A DNA stretch of 64,000 nucleotides from DATDDB01 sp035260545 (GTDB lineage: Bacteria; Pseudomonadota; Gammaproteobacteria; Burkholderiales; Gallionellaceae). Positions 52,937 through 62,145 of the stretch are shown here, one piece after another. Under the pieces are notes generated by a model that did no database searches, was not told the DNA's origin, and saw only the letters and a program-made list of their open reading frames with translations. The position numbers and the translations under genes were made by a program. Position 1 is the first letter of the stretch; each line of letters begins with the position of its first letter. The stretch covers positions 1 to 64,000 of the forward strand of contig DATFUZ010000054.1 of NCBI GenBank assembly GCA_035260545.1. The letters run 5' to 3'.

Positions 52937-53737
52937 ATGTCCCTGGCCACCATCCAATTTGCACGCAACATTCTCCGCAACCTGCGCGAAACATACAGCG
53001 GCGAGCCGCACACGCGCTTGTCCGCCGAGGAAAAGGATTTCCCCCATCTCGACCTGGCGGCATACGCGCGTTTTCGCGACACGCTGGAAAGCCGGGACTT
53101 CCGTTTCCTGGGCGACTACGAGATTGCGGACGTGAGCCGTGCGCGCGGGTCACCGATGACGCGGACCTTCATCCGTTACATGATCTCCGCGGACGGCACC
53201 ATGGTCTCCAGCTATTACCAGGTGCGGCAGCGCACCGGCAAGCGCCTGCGCATGCTGTTCAACGAGCTCATGGACGGCCGCGGCAAGGCGGCCTGGGAGG
53301 ATTTCAAGCAGGCCGTCGCCAACCGGCCCTGCATGGACATCGGCACCGACTTCAGCGATGGGCGTTCGGTATCCACCAGCAACGCGGGCGCGGCAGGCAA
53401 GCTCGCCGACCCGCCCGCCATGGAAACGCTCATCCTGCCCGCCGAAACCGGCATAGAGGCGCTGCTTCAGGCCCACGCCGCGCGCATCGCCGAAGTGCGC
53501 GCGCAACACCCCGACGCGCAGCCCGTCGCCATCGCCACCACCGAAGAACTGTTCCAGTTGCAGGACCGCGTCGCCATGCAAAAAGCGGACTACCGCAGGT
53601 CGCTGAACTGGATCACCCGCGACGAACTGCTGGCCATGTCCGGCGGCAACGAGGCTTTTGCGGGTGCGGTGTATGAAGAGATCCAGAAGCAACTCGCCGA
53701 GGAAGTGGTCGCCAACGAGGAGTCAAAGCGCGAGTGA
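52937..53737 (+). CDS. Hypothetical protein, 266 residues
   Basis: A soluble protein without a signal peptide. Segments such as SPMTRTFIRYMISADGTMVSSYYQV and DIGTDFSDGRSVSTSNAG suggest an ordered beta-rich N-terminal half. The C-terminus is helical and charged (EEIQKQLAEEVVANEES). No family is recognised. It is 58 bases after the CPBP gene and possibly cotranscribed. Confidence 0.75.
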   Translation: MSLATIQFARNILRNLRETYSGEPHTRLSAEEKDFPHLDLAAYARFRDTLESRDFRFLGDYEIADVSRARGSPMTRTFIRYMISADGTMVSSYYQVRQRTGKRLRMLFNELMDGRGKAAWEDFKQAVANRPCMDIGTDFSDGRSVSTSNAGAAGKLADPPAMETLILPAETGIEALLQAHAARIAEVRAQHPDAQPVAIATTEELFQLQDRVAMQKADYRRSLNWITRDELLAMSGGNEAFAGAVYEEIQKQLAEEVVANEESKRE

Positions 53738-53886
53738 GGCGGGCGGCGCGCGCCGCATCCAGCCGTCCGCCCGGCAGTTTCCCCGATGCGCGCCGCAGGG
53801 ACGCCGCGGGCTGTCTATGCCGCGGCGCACGGAGTAGAATAACGCCATTCACAAGACGCAGAGTCCGGGGGAGCCATTTGAAGAGC

Positions 53887-54441
53887 ATGGTCTTTACGCG
53901 TCAGGCGCTGCGCGCGTGCGTGCGCCCGGCGCTGGCGGCAGCGATGCTGTGGCCCGGCGCGGCGCGGGCGCTGGGGGATGGCGTGCAGATCGAGTGCGCG
54001 CGGCAGATCGATGGCTGGGGCTGGCACCACTATTTGCTGATCATGGGCGGGGTGGCGGCGGCAATCGTCGCGCTGACGCTGCTGGCGTGGGGCGTGCACC
54101 GGATATGGCAGCGCCGCACCGGCTGGCATACCGGATTCAGCTTTCCGCTCGCCGCGGTGATCATCACCGGTCTGCTTCTGGTGGGCAGCGGCCTGTTCCT
54201 CTCACCCAATGCGTCCCGGGTCTACGTAAGCTTCGGCGTCGAGCTTTCCGGCGCCTTCCGCGTCCTGATGGATTATCCCTTCCTGCTTGCCTTGCCCCTC
54301 ATCCTGTTCCCCTTCCTCCTGCTCAGGCTGGAGAATGATCCGCACCGCGAGCAATATTTCGCGGCCTTCGCCGCGCTGGAGTTCGCCCTGCTGTGCATGG
54401 CGCAGTGGGTGATCCACAATCCCATCGTTATTACCTGCTAG
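53887..54441 (+). CDS. Hypothetical membrane protein
   Basis: A 184-residue protein with four membrane helices (about 8-24, 46-66, 78-98 and 120-140) plus a C-terminal one. TTG 53878 with GGGGGAG upstream is an alternative start. No family is recognised. Its end overlaps the convergent DUF945 gene by 11 bases. Confidence 0.7.
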   Translation: MVFTRQALRACVRPALAAAMLWPGAARALGDGVQIECARQIDGWGWHHYLLIMGGVAAAIVALTLLAWGVHRIWQRRTGWHTGFSFPLAAVIITGLLLVGSGLFLSPNASRVYVSFGVELSGAFRVLMDYPFLLALPLILFPFLLLRLENDPHREQYFAAFAALEFALLCMAQWVIHNPIVITC

Positions 54442-55804
54442 CGCCGGCCGTGCCAGGCCGCCGGCCCGGCACGGCATATTCCTTGCCGTTGAACCAGTAG
54501 CGCCCGTTGCGGAACAGGAAACGGGTTTGCAGGTCGTTCCCGTCACGGGAGATATAGCCTTCGGCGATCAGGCGGTGCAGCGCACCGCCGTCCAGCGGGA
54601 GGTGCAGCATCCGCGCCAGCGGCTCATAGACCGGAAGCGGCCGGCCGTGTTCGTCCATCACCAGCGCGGCGGGCGCGCGCGCATCCACCGTGAGGTCCAC
54701 CTTGTTCCGCAGGTCGGCGCCGTTGCCGGCCAGGTCGGCCGCCGTCAGGTCATGCAGCCCGGCCTGTGCGGAAACCACCGTATCGCCCTCGGGCACGGTA
54801 AATCTCAGCTTTCCGGTGATCTCGGGGCGGTTGAGCAGCAGGTCGTTCGCATCCCTTTCTTTCCGCTTCCGCGCGTGGCCACCGCCGCCTGCGCTGGCAT
54901 CGAGGCGGGACAGGCTGGCAAACGCCCGCGTGTGCAAGTGGCGCACCGCCACTTCCAGTTCCGCCGGGCCGAAGCTGTTGCCCGCAACCGTGGCCTGGGC
55001 CAGGCTGTACTTGATCGCGGTGTCCATGAATTCACCGCCGTCGCGCGGCGTCGCGCTCATCTCGACCGCGGCATCGCGGACGACAGCCAGCGTCTTGGCG
55101 CCGGCGGCGGCGGCCTCGATCGAGGCGATGGTCAGACGGTCCACGCCCGCATACATGTCGGGCACATCCGCCAGCATGCGCTGATGGCTGCCTTCAAGCC
55201 TGACGCCGCTGATCTGCATGCGCTCGCCGTGATCTCCCTGCACGGTGAAGCGCGGGGCGCTGCCCTTGATCGCGTAACGGGCCAGCCCTGCCGGAAAATC
55301 GAGGGTAAGCTTGGCGGGCTCCGAGGACAGCCGCGGCGCATTGAAGGCTGGTATGGTGAGCGTGGTGCGCACCGCTCCGCGCAGCGCGATTTCGGTATGC
55401 CCATGCGCAAGATCCTCGCCGCCGGTCCACAATTCCTCCTCCGGCAGTGAGCCCGGGACAAAATTCACCGTGCTGTCAATGGCGGCGGCGCGCGGCGCGG
55501 AGAGACGGGACAGCGGCAGATGGCGGATGCGCGAAACGATGATGAACGAAACCAGCGCGCGCGGCGGCCGCAACGGGTCGGGCGCGAACACGCTGACGCT
55601 CACCGTTTCCCTGGCGGAGAACACGCCGCGCTCATATATGCGCTTGCCGACGGCGACGTAAGGTCCATAGTGCTTCAGCCCGGCGTACGCCGCGCTCAGC
55701 CCTGCCTCCACCTGCCTGCCGACATACCAGGACGCGGCGGCATAGGCGCAGGCCAGCACGGCAATCAGCATACCGGCCGCAACGGCCCATTTTTTCCCAC
55801 TCAT
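54431..55804 (-). CDS. DUF945 (YdgA-like) protein
   Basis: A 457-residue protein: an N-terminal membrane anchor (about 4-26) and a long periplasmic region of the DUF945 family, recognised by GRQVEAGLSAAYAGLKHYGP near the N-terminus and VAGNSFGPAELEVAVRHL in the middle. Family length is about 450-500. Function is unknown, with outer-membrane or envelope links suspected. ATG 55804 follows GAAAGGGG. Confidence 0.88.
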   Translation of the reverse strand: MSGKKWAVAAGMLIAVLACAYAAASWYVGRQVEAGLSAAYAGLKHYGPYVAVGKRIYERGVFSARETVSVSVFAPDPLRPPRALVSFIIVSRIRHLPLSRLSAPRAAAIDSTVNFVPGSLPEEELWTGGEDLAHGHTEIALRGAVRTTLTIPAFNAPRLSSEPAKLTLDFPAGLARYAIKGSAPRFTVQGDHGERMQISGVRLEGSHQRMLADVPDMYAGVDRLTIASIEAAAAGAKTLAVVRDAAVEMSATPRDGGEFMDTAIKYSLAQATVAGNSFGPAELEVAVRHLHTRAFASLSRLDASAGGGGHARKRKERDANDLLLNRPEITGKLRFTVPEGDTVVSAQAGLHDLTAADLAGNGADLRNKVDLTVDARAPAALVMDEHGRPLPVYEPLARMLHLPLDGGALHRLIAEGYISRDGNDLQTRFLFRNGRYWFNGKEYAVPGRRPGTAGASR

Positions 55805-56072
55805 GGCAGCCCCTTTCAGCATGGCGCGACATTTTCGGAAGCGGCCGTGACCGCCCGGGCCACCGCCGCTTCCGCCTTCTCCCCCGCGCTGTGCGGAGTC
55901 TAGCACGCACGCGCAAATTTGCCATTTTCCGGCACCCGGCGCGCCGCCCGCGGCCGGGAACTCGCGGCCTGTGGCCGCTGTCTACGGTCAGTCGTAGCCG
56001 CGCAACTCCGTTTCCCAAAACGCGCCGAATTGCGGTAGCATAAACGGCGGTCAACGCTGCGGGAGGGTAGAA

Positions 56073-56399
56073 ATGGAGGAACTTGACGACAAGCAGTGGG
56101 ATGAACTGCGGCAGCTCCATGAACTGGCTTCGCTGGCCGACATGGAAGCCGATGCCGCGCTTTATTCCGGCAGCCTGGACGACGCACGCGCGGCCATTGA
56201 AGCAGTGGTCACCGCAACCGAGGCGCTGAATCTGCCCGACGGGCTGACCCGCGACCTGCAAGGCATGGCGCTCGACGCGCTGAAGGCTGCCGATGGCGAA
56301 GATAACGCGCAAAACCGCGCCGCCCTTGCCATGTACTCGGTCGACCGCATCGAGCAATTGATCGAATCGCGCTTCGCTTCCGGCGGACGCCGACTCTAG
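56073..56399 (+). CDS. Hypothetical protein, 108 residues
   Basis: A short acidic helical protein (LRQLHELASLADMEADAAL, RAAIEAVVTATEALNLPDG). GGGAGGG precedes the ATG. No family is recognised. Confidence 0.72.
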   Translation: MEELDDKQWDELRQLHELASLADMEADAALYSGSLDDARAAIEAVVTATEALNLPDGLTRDLQGMALDALKAADGEDNAQNRAALAMYSVDRIEQLIESRFASGGRRL

Positions 56400-56467
56400 G
56401 CCGGCGATACGGCCGCGTCGCCATGATGCGGCGATGAGCGGACCCTGTTGGCACTTTGGAGAATATC

Positions 56468-56893
56468 TTGCGCAAATTCCTTTTCTTGTTGTTATTGCCT
56501 TCCGCCCTGGTGTTCGCAGCCGGGCCAGCGGCGGCGGTCACCTACAAATGCGTGATCAAGGGCGTGACCACTTACAGTCAGGAACCCTGCGGCACCGACG
56601 CGCAGAAGGTAAACACGAAGGACGCGCTCTCCGGCGTGAGCGTGCCTACGCCAGTTCCGGCCGGCACGCAGAATAAACCGGCGGCCCCGGCCCCCAGGCC
56701 CGCGGCCGGGGGCGCAGCCAATTCCACCGACACGGCCGACAGCAATTCGTGCGCCGCGCGGATGAAGGCCTACCACGACAGCCTCGCCTGTTTTGCGCCA
56801 TACCGGCACAGCGCCAACGTTACCGATCCCGAGGCCTACAACCACTGCAAGTCGGTCCCCGAACCGACCGATTGCCTGGCGAACGGAATGTAG
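56468..56893 (+). CDS. Exported DUF4124-like protein with CFAPYRHSA domain
   Basis: A 141-residue protein: signal peptide about 1-26, a DUF4124-like N-terminal segment (VTYKCVIKGVTTYSQEPCG), a Pro-rich linker, and a C-terminal block SCAARMKAYHDSLACFAPYR then HCKSVPEPTDC with four Cys. The same C-terminal block occurs in the protein at 57452. Start is taken as TTG 56468 with GGAG seven bases upstream; an upstream TTG at 56456 would include the ribosome site. Confidence 0.8.
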   Translation: MRKFLFLLLLPSALVFAAGPAAAVTYKCVIKGVTTYSQEPCGTDAQKVNTKDALSGVSVPTPVPAGTQNKPAAPAPRPAAGGAANSTDTADSNSCAARMKAYHDSLACFAPYRHSANVTDPEAYNHCKSVPEPTDCLANGM

Positions 56894-56969
56894 GCGCCGC
56901 GGCGACCGGCATCAACGAGGCGCGCGCACGGCGGTTATTTCGGGCACGATGTTCCAAAGGAGAAAGATC

Positions 56970-57389
56970 ATGCGCAACAAGATCCTTTTTCTCGCCTGCT
57001 CTGCCGCCTGGTTGGCGGCGGCATCCGGGGCAACGCTGGCTGCCGGCGGCGCAACTCAGCCGCCGCTGATCGCGCAGGCCGACGATGAGGGCGGCAACGC
57101 GCAAAGCGACAACGGCAAGCGCCAGGACGAAAGCGCGCCTGGCAGCGAGGAGACCCCTGGCAGCGAGGAGACGCCCAGCAGCGAAGAAACTCCAAGCAGC
57201 ACGGAGCCGCCCAGCAGTGAAGAGCCGCCCAGCAGCGAAGAGCCGCCCAGCAGCGAAGAAACTCCAAGCAGCGAAGAAACTCCAAGCAGCACGGAGCCGC
57301 CTAGCAGCGAAGAGCCGCCTAGCAGCGAAGAGCCGCCGGCTACCGGAAGCACGCGGCGCGAGCAGGGCAGCAGCGGCAGCGCGCCTTGA
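56970..57389 (+). CDS. Exported Ser/Pro/Glu-repeat protein
   Basis: A 139-residue protein: signal peptide about 1-25 (TLA-AGG), a short acidic region, and 11 tandem hexapeptides of the type P(S/G)S(E/T)E(T/P), then a short tail. It is probably an extended, acidic, disordered periplasmic or surface linker. AAAGGAGA precedes the ATG. The signal peptide resembles that of the gene at 57452. Confidence 0.82.
   Translation: MRNKILFLACSAAWLAAASGATLAAGGATQPPLIAQADDEGGNAQSDNGKRQDESAPGSEETPGSEETPSSEETPSSTEPPSSEEPPSSEEPPSSEETPSSEETPSSTEPPSSEEPPSSEEPPATGSTRREQGSSGSAP
57138..57335 (+). repeat. Tandem 18-bp coding repeats (11 units)
   Basis: Eleven consecutive 18-base units encoding P(S/G)S(E/T)E(T/P). 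Blocks of units are themselves duplicated (TEP-EEP-EEP-EET occurs twice in part). Such arrays change copy number by slippage. Confidence 0.9.
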
Positions 57390-57451
57390 CCGCGAAAACG
57401 CAGCCGCCCCGCGCAGCGGCAATGCATTCAGACTATTGAAGGAGATATATC

Positions 57452-57799
57452 ATGCGCAACACTCTGAGCGTCGCTTGTTCCATCGCCTGGCTGCTGGCCA
57501 TGCCGGGACTGGCGGCCGCCCAATATGACAACGGCGGAACCTCACAGGCCGCACCCGCACCGCAGTCTCCCGCCACCCCGCAAGCGCCGCCTGCGCCGAG
57601 CGCGCCACCCACACCGTCCGCCGAGGAGCCCCTCAACGTGGAGGAATCGGATGCGAACTGCCGCGCGGCATGGAAGGAATATCTCGCCAGCCTTGCCTGC
57701 TTCGCCCCCTATCGCCACAGCGCGCATGTCCTCGACATCGAAGCCTTCAAACACTGCAAGGTGGTGAAGGAGCCGAACTGCCCGCGCCCGCTTCCGTGA
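57452..57799 (+). CDS. Exported small protein with CFAPYRHSA domain
   Basis: A 115-residue protein: signal peptide about 1-22 (AAA-QYD), a Pro/Ala-rich linker, and the C-terminal block NCRAAWKEYLASLACFAPYR then HCKVVKEPNC, matching the end of the protein at 56468. GAAGGAGATA precedes the ATG. It is the third gene of a small exported-protein cluster. Confidence 0.82.
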   Translation: MRNTLSVACSIAWLLAMPGLAAAQYDNGGTSQAAPAPQSPATPQAPPAPSAPPTPSAEEPLNVEESDANCRAAWKEYLASLACFAPYRHSAHVLDIEAFKHCKVVKEPNCPRPLP

Positions 57800-57873
57800 C
57801 CCGCAGCACGCGGAACCCGCACGCGCGCGCCCGCCCGGCGCAGGCCTGACACATCCCGCATTCTGCCGCGAAC

Positions 57874-58947
57874 ATGCTCAGGCGATTCCGCTCACTCGTG
57901 CAAAACGCGCTGACAGCGCCGTCGGCGCAAAAGGCCGGCGCGCCGCCCACACTTGACGAACCCGCCCCGGGTGCAATCTCTATCGAGGGAATACCCCCCT
58001 TCCCCATCACCGAGCACCTCGCGCTGCATCACGGTTTTCCCATCCTGGACTGGCAGGCCGTCCGCGACTGGCTGGAAACCGGCCCGGCCGGTGCGCCCGC
58101 GCGCGCCGCGCGGAACGCTTGCGCGCGCGGCTGGCTGCTGCACCTTAGAGACAGCTTGAATGGCGGCGGCCCTTCGCCGCGCTATGCGCTGCGCGACTCG
58201 GAATCGGCCCTGCTGCTCTCCGCCTTGCCCCCCAACCAGGCGCGCGCCGCGCTGGAATTCATGAGCCGCACCCAGGCCCGCGTGGGACGCGTGCTCAAGG
58301 GCCTCGCCAGCACGCGCGTGCGAGACAAGCAGGCGCTCATCGTATTCGGCGACGCCGCGCCCTATTACGATTACGTGTCGTACTACTATCCCGAGCAGGG
58401 CGGCGAATTTCCCACGACCGGCGGCGTGCATGTCGGCGAAGGCTATGGCCATTACGTCGTGCACGGGGACAATTTGAGCGCGCTGGAGCGCGTCATCGCC
58501 CACGAAATGACGCACGGGCAGCTCGCCCACCTCAGGCTCCCGGCCTGGCTGAATGAAGGCATCGCCGTCAACACCGAGCGGCAACTGGCGGGCGGCGGCT
58601 ACAGCCGCCACACGCCGCGCGAAATGCACGCCCGCCATCGCGCGCACTGGAATGCGGACGAGATCCAGAAATTCTGGTCCGGCGACGCCTTTCACGACCC
58701 GCGAGACGACAACCAGCACCTCGCCTACGACCTCGCCCGCATCATCGTCGAACAACTCGCGCGCGACTGGCCGCGCTTCACCCGCTTCGCCCTCCATGCC
58801 GCCCCCGAAGACAGCGGCGCCCAGGCCGCGCGCGAACACCTGGGCATAGACCTGGGCGACGTCGCCCGCGCCCTGCTGGAGCGGCCCGACACCGTGCCCT
58901 GGACGCCTGCCCCGGAGACATGGGGGAAGGAGGGGGTTGGGGTTTAG
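57874..58947 (+). CDS. Zincin-like (HEMTH) peptidase-type protein
   Basis: A 357-residue protein without a clear signal peptide. Middle motif IAHEMTHGQLAHL (HExxH) is followed by LPAWLNEGIAV, where the Glu 20-odd residues later is a typical third zinc ligand of gluzincin/peptidase_MA-like enzymes. N-terminal residues 30-140 are not recognised. A peptidase role is plausible; the substrate is unknown. Confidence 0.82.
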   Translation: MLRRFRSLVQNALTAPSAQKAGAPPTLDEPAPGAISIEGIPPFPITEHLALHHGFPILDWQAVRDWLETGPAGAPARAARNACARGWLLHLRDSLNGGGPSPRYALRDSESALLLSALPPNQARAALEFMSRTQARVGRVLKGLASTRVRDKQALIVFGDAAPYYDYVSYYYPEQGGEFPTTGGVHVGEGYGHYVVHGDNLSALERVIAHEMTHGQLAHLRLPAWLNEGIAVNTERQLAGGGYSRHTPREMHARHRAHWNADEIQKFWSGDAFHDPRDDNQHLAYDLARIIVEQLARDWPRFTRFALHAAPEDSGAQAAREHLGIDLGDVARALLERPDTVPWTPAPETWGKEGVGV

Positions 58948-59004
58948 GGGGCTTGGTTTTGCTGGTCTGGAGAGTTTTTTGCCCGGTCTGGCGACACTCA
59001 CCGA

Positions 59005-59050
59005 TTAGCGCCGGGGTTGCCGGCAGCAAGTTCCTTTCTTTGCTTGTGCA
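59005..59050. repeat. Dispersed 46-bp repeat, copy 2
   Basis: TTAGCGCCGGGGTTGCC ... TTTGCTTGTGCA, 43 of 46 bases as in 20372-20417. It lies at the GC-rich edge of the lower-GC island. No gene is seen in 58948-59343. Confidence 0.75.
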
Positions 59051-59136
59051 AAGAAATAATGCAGGAAGCCAGTTATCTCTAGTTTTATTCATCCTGTCAA
59101 ACGGTTAACAAATATGGCTGGCAAGGCGCAGGAATG

Positions 59137-59155
59137 GGAAAATTGCCGGAAAAGA
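59137..59155 (+). repeat. 19-bp inverted repeat flanking the island, left copy
   Basis: GGAAAATTGCCGGAAAAGA; an exact inverted copy is at 63588-63606, at the other side of the lower-GC block. The nature is unknown: possible element ends or decayed coding remnant. Confidence 0.6.
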
Positions 59156-59343
59156 GGGGCGACTGCGAAGTCCGCAGTGTGCAGTTAACTGGACGTTTCC
59201 GGTAATGCGTTCAACTTCCGGCCTGTGCCCAATTGCGACATTGGATGCTGTAAATTCGTTGCTCAAAAACGGCCGTTACGCCATGCGACTCAAGACCCCA
59301 AGCGCTAGGTCGCGATCCTGAATATGACCAGCGCAACGACGAC

Positions 59344-60492
59344 TTACTTGGGGACCTGCGCCATGCTTTCCCACCACCTGAGCAGGGTCCCCCGGACGAT
59401 ATGATGGAAAACATGAAGGTTGATCGGAACATCTTTAGCCTGCCATACACCTCCACTTGAGCTTGCGGCAAGGCCAATTGTGCCCTGCTCCGCATATTCA
59501 TTATTACGATTGCTGAAAGGTGGGGCGCACATCGGCGCAGGAAAAGGTGTCCCGCCATGCAGCGCGTCCGATCTGTAGCCATAGACTTTCTGTAACAGCT
59601 TCTTCATCTTGTTTTCATCCCAAGAAATCTGGAATTCCTCGCGCGGTCTTTCCTTTGGTGGCTCCGGCAAGAAATGCAATGTGAAATCCATAAATTTCTT
59701 AGTTGCACCAAGCGATTTCTCAATGAGCGAAGCGACCCTTTGAACCAAATCATCGCCGCTCTCAGCCTTCAAGATTTCGACGAGTTCCGGTTTTGAAGAT
59801 TTAAGGCGATCCACTGGAGTTCCATCTTCGGAGTTCCATTGGCTTGCGGCGGTTTCAAGAGCAGAAACGAACATGAGCCACGCAAGTGCAGGTTCTGATT
59901 CCGCAATCCAGAGCGCATCCTGATACAGACGTGCGGCGCGAACAAGCGCAATTGATTGGTCGGGCGAAAGATGAAGCAGCCAGCCTAGACGGTGCAACTC
60001 GTTCAGCCCACAGGATTTTACTGCATGGGGAAGCACCAAACGGTCTTTATCCAGGTTAAGCGACGGCGTGGGTCGCCTATCCCAAGCAACCGGCACGCCC
60101 AAGGGTTCTTTGCCCGGATTCGTGAAGTAACGGGATTCTCCGCCAGACTTGATTCTGACGCCAACACAGAGCGATGCTAGAGCAGCGATTTCATCCGTGA
60201 TTGTTCCACCGTGGTAACGAGCGGTATTTGTTCTTGAATGGTCTGGCCGCACCCGCGGAAGATGGTCGTCTAACCGTAGGATCAATGCTGCTTGGACATA
60301 GCCCGGCTCCGCGCGCGATGGCATTGTGTTAAAGAAATTGTATGGACTCCCGCTATTCTGAATACTCTGAAGGAATCTGGCATCTGAATACAATGGATAC
60401 TCATATGTTCCAGATAGCGGTGAGCCAGAATTACGAGCGATCCAGTTTTGAAGCACAGGCAAATGTTCGGTCGATGTCATGGAAAGTTTCAT
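59344..60492 (-). CDS. Hypothetical protein, possible HEPN domain
   Basis: A 382-residue protein. The C-terminal third has YGYRSDALHGGTPF, an R-x4-H pattern as in HEPN domains of the Apea-like type, preceded by helical segments such as ALAWLMFVSALETAA that occur in such proteins. HEPN proteins often act as RNases in defence or toxin systems, but a nuclease role is unproven here. ATG 60492 or 60480 are likely starts. GC is lower than the chromosome average. Confidence 0.7.
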   Translation of the reverse strand: MKLSMTSTEHLPVLQNWIARNSGSPLSGTYEYPLYSDARFLQSIQNSGSPYNFFNTMPSRAEPGYVQAALILRLDDHLPRVRPDHSRTNTARYHGGTITDEIAALASLCVGVRIKSGGESRYFTNPGKEPLGVPVAWDRRPTPSLNLDKDRLVLPHAVKSCGLNELHRLGWLLHLSPDQSIALVRAARLYQDALWIAESEPALAWLMFVSALETAASQWNSEDGTPVDRLKSSKPELVEILKAESGDDLVQRVASLIEKSLGATKKFMDFTLHFLPEPPKERPREEFQISWDENKMKKLLQKVYGYRSDALHGGTPFPAPMCAPPFSNRNNEYAEQGTIGLAASSSGGVWQAKDVPINLHVFHHIVRGTLLRWWESMAQVPK

Positions 60493-60708
60493 TCTTAACA
60501 CGAAAACAAGGCGCAGGGAGGATTGCCAGATTGAATTTGAAACGTGGCTCCAACTGGCACGCAGCGGAAATCGTAATACACCATTCACCGCCGCAAAGCC
60601 GACATTCGCAGACTTCCGCTTGTGGGACGAATCCGCCGCCCCGCATATTTCCGCGTCCTGCCGAGCAGCAGTCCGATTGTACGCCTGCTCAGATGCATTG
60701 TGTACGCA

Positions 60709-61173
60709 CTATTCTGAACGCCGCCTGTGGCACTTCATGCGCGCGTATTTCGAGTAAGCAGCATGCCAGTCAGTGTAGATGTCATTCTGCGCATCTACCA
60801 GCGTAACTTCCCCGGTACACACCAGACATTGCAGTTTCACCTCTAGTCGATCTTTCTTGTGCGCGCCATCCGGTCCGTTCCATGGTTGCAGTTGCAGATT
60901 GTCCTCGCAGTCCGGACAGCCGCCTAACGCGAGCGGGACAATATGATCCAGTTCGTAGCCATGAATATCCGCCAACGGTATCCCTGACTCACGCATGAGG
61001 CGCTTCTTGATCTTGTTGGTGTAGCTGACAGGGGGACGCACGTACTTGGTATAACCTGACACGAAAATCGTTGCGCCGATGTTGTGCTGGGAAATGTCGG
61101 GGTTAAGGGGAATTCCCGCCCAAGCCGGTACGGCAAGAAGCAAGAAACAGAAGGCGCAAAATAATGCTCTCAT
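60709..61173 (-). CDS. Exported HNH-type nuclease
   Basis: A 154-residue protein: signal peptide about 1-19 (AWA-GIP), then an HNH core ELDHIVPLALGGCPDCEDNL with LQPWNGPDGAHKKDRLE, giving His-Asn-His/Lys residues of the fold. An exported HNH enzyme would act in the periplasm or outside on DNA. Two CxxC pairs may bind zinc. It is in the lower-GC island. Confidence 0.8.
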   Translation of the reverse strand: MRALFCAFCFLLLAVPAWAGIPLNPDISQHNIGATIFVSGYTKYVRPPVSYTNKIKKRLMRESGIPLADIHGYELDHIVPLALGGCPDCEDNLQLQPWNGPDGAHKKDRLEVKLQCLVCTGEVTLVDAQNDIYTDWHAAYSKYARMKCHRRRSE

Positions 61174-61203
61174 CTTTTTCGCGGGAAAGGCTGTAAAGTA
61201 AAT

Positions 61204-61500
61204 TCAGGTAAGCATGTCCGAGGCATCATGATGCCCCACCATCAAGGCAACCGATTGTCTACTGGGTGCGGGACATTCCATAGGCGACCAATACCGCGAA
61301 AGCAGCAGGAAAAAAATTTCAGCCGCTCGCGGTGAAAAATAGAAAACATGATTTCCACCCGCCGTGTCCTTGCTGCCGAACATCGCCGCATCTTTTGGCG
61401 CATGTGCCGTCACCCAGACGGCTTTGAACTGCTCCGCCAATCTTTGATCTTGGCCACGAATTATGTCTGCCGACGAAAATCTGACCATAACCCATGACAT
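61204..61500 (-). CDS. Hypothetical protein, 98 residues
   Basis: A small protein (MSWVMVRFSSADIIRG...) with FKAVWVTAHAPKDAAMFGSKD and a hydrophobic FYFSPRAAEIFFLLL. AGGAGGG lies before ATG 61500, which supports expression. No family is recognised. Confidence 0.65.
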   Translation of the reverse strand: MSWVMVRFSSADIIRGQDQRLAEQFKAVWVTAHAPKDAAMFGSKDTAGGNHVFYFSPRAAEIFFLLLSRYWSPMECPAPSRQSVALMVGHHDASDMLT

Positions 61501-61545
61501 GATATTCCCTCCTGACAAAACGAATGCTTCGAGCGCACGGTGGCG

Positions 61546-61881
61546 TTATTCGTTAGCCTTTGCTCTGCAGCCGTTGCCTTGCCACCGCCAATTTGTGACG
61601 ACCCCATTAGTCAACATAAACGTGGTGATACATGAGACCGGAATCATCATGCCGTTTAAAAACACTGCTCCCCTAGTGCCGCCGAACGTCAATAATTTGC
61701 TCCCACTATCCGTTATGTAAGTACTGACAGGTGGCCCCCATGCTGCAACCAGTTGGTCCTCCGAAGAGCCAACCCATTTTTGCAGCATTCTTTCATAGTT
61801 AGCAGTCGTAGGCTCGCCCGTTGTAGCGCAGGCCGTTAGCAGTAGCACGAAAAAAAGCGCAATTAATCGTTTGGCGCGCAT
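61546..61881 (-). CDS. Small lipoprotein
   Basis: A 111-residue protein with a lipoprotein signal peptide: hydrophobic core and lipobox LLTAC (Cys about 18). The mature part is short with VGSSEDQLVAAWGPP, a pattern common in small outer-membrane-associated lipoproteins. Function is unknown. Confidence 0.82.
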   Translation of the reverse strand: MRAKRLIALFFVLLLTACATTGEPTTANYERMLQKWVGSSEDQLVAAWGPPVSTYITDSGSKLLTFGGTRGAVFLNGMMIPVSCITTFMLTNGVVTNWRWQGNGCRAKANE

Positions 61882-62145
61882 AATTTTGCTCCTCCGCGAC
61901 TTTGAGTGAACCCCTGCTATTCTTTAGCCATGTTACACCGTCTGGAGTGGGGTTGTGCGCCGTTCCTTTTCGTCACCGATGGCGGGAAAGAAACAAATTG
62001 CCGGACATGGAACGCTCTAGCAGTTTTCCGCCACTTCCGTCAGTCGCACCCATCATGGCATGATAACCGGGCTGTCCCCAATGGCCCCAATCAGACTGCG
62101 AAACATGCGCGCGAAAAAGAATATCAGCGCGTCTTCTTATCCCCG

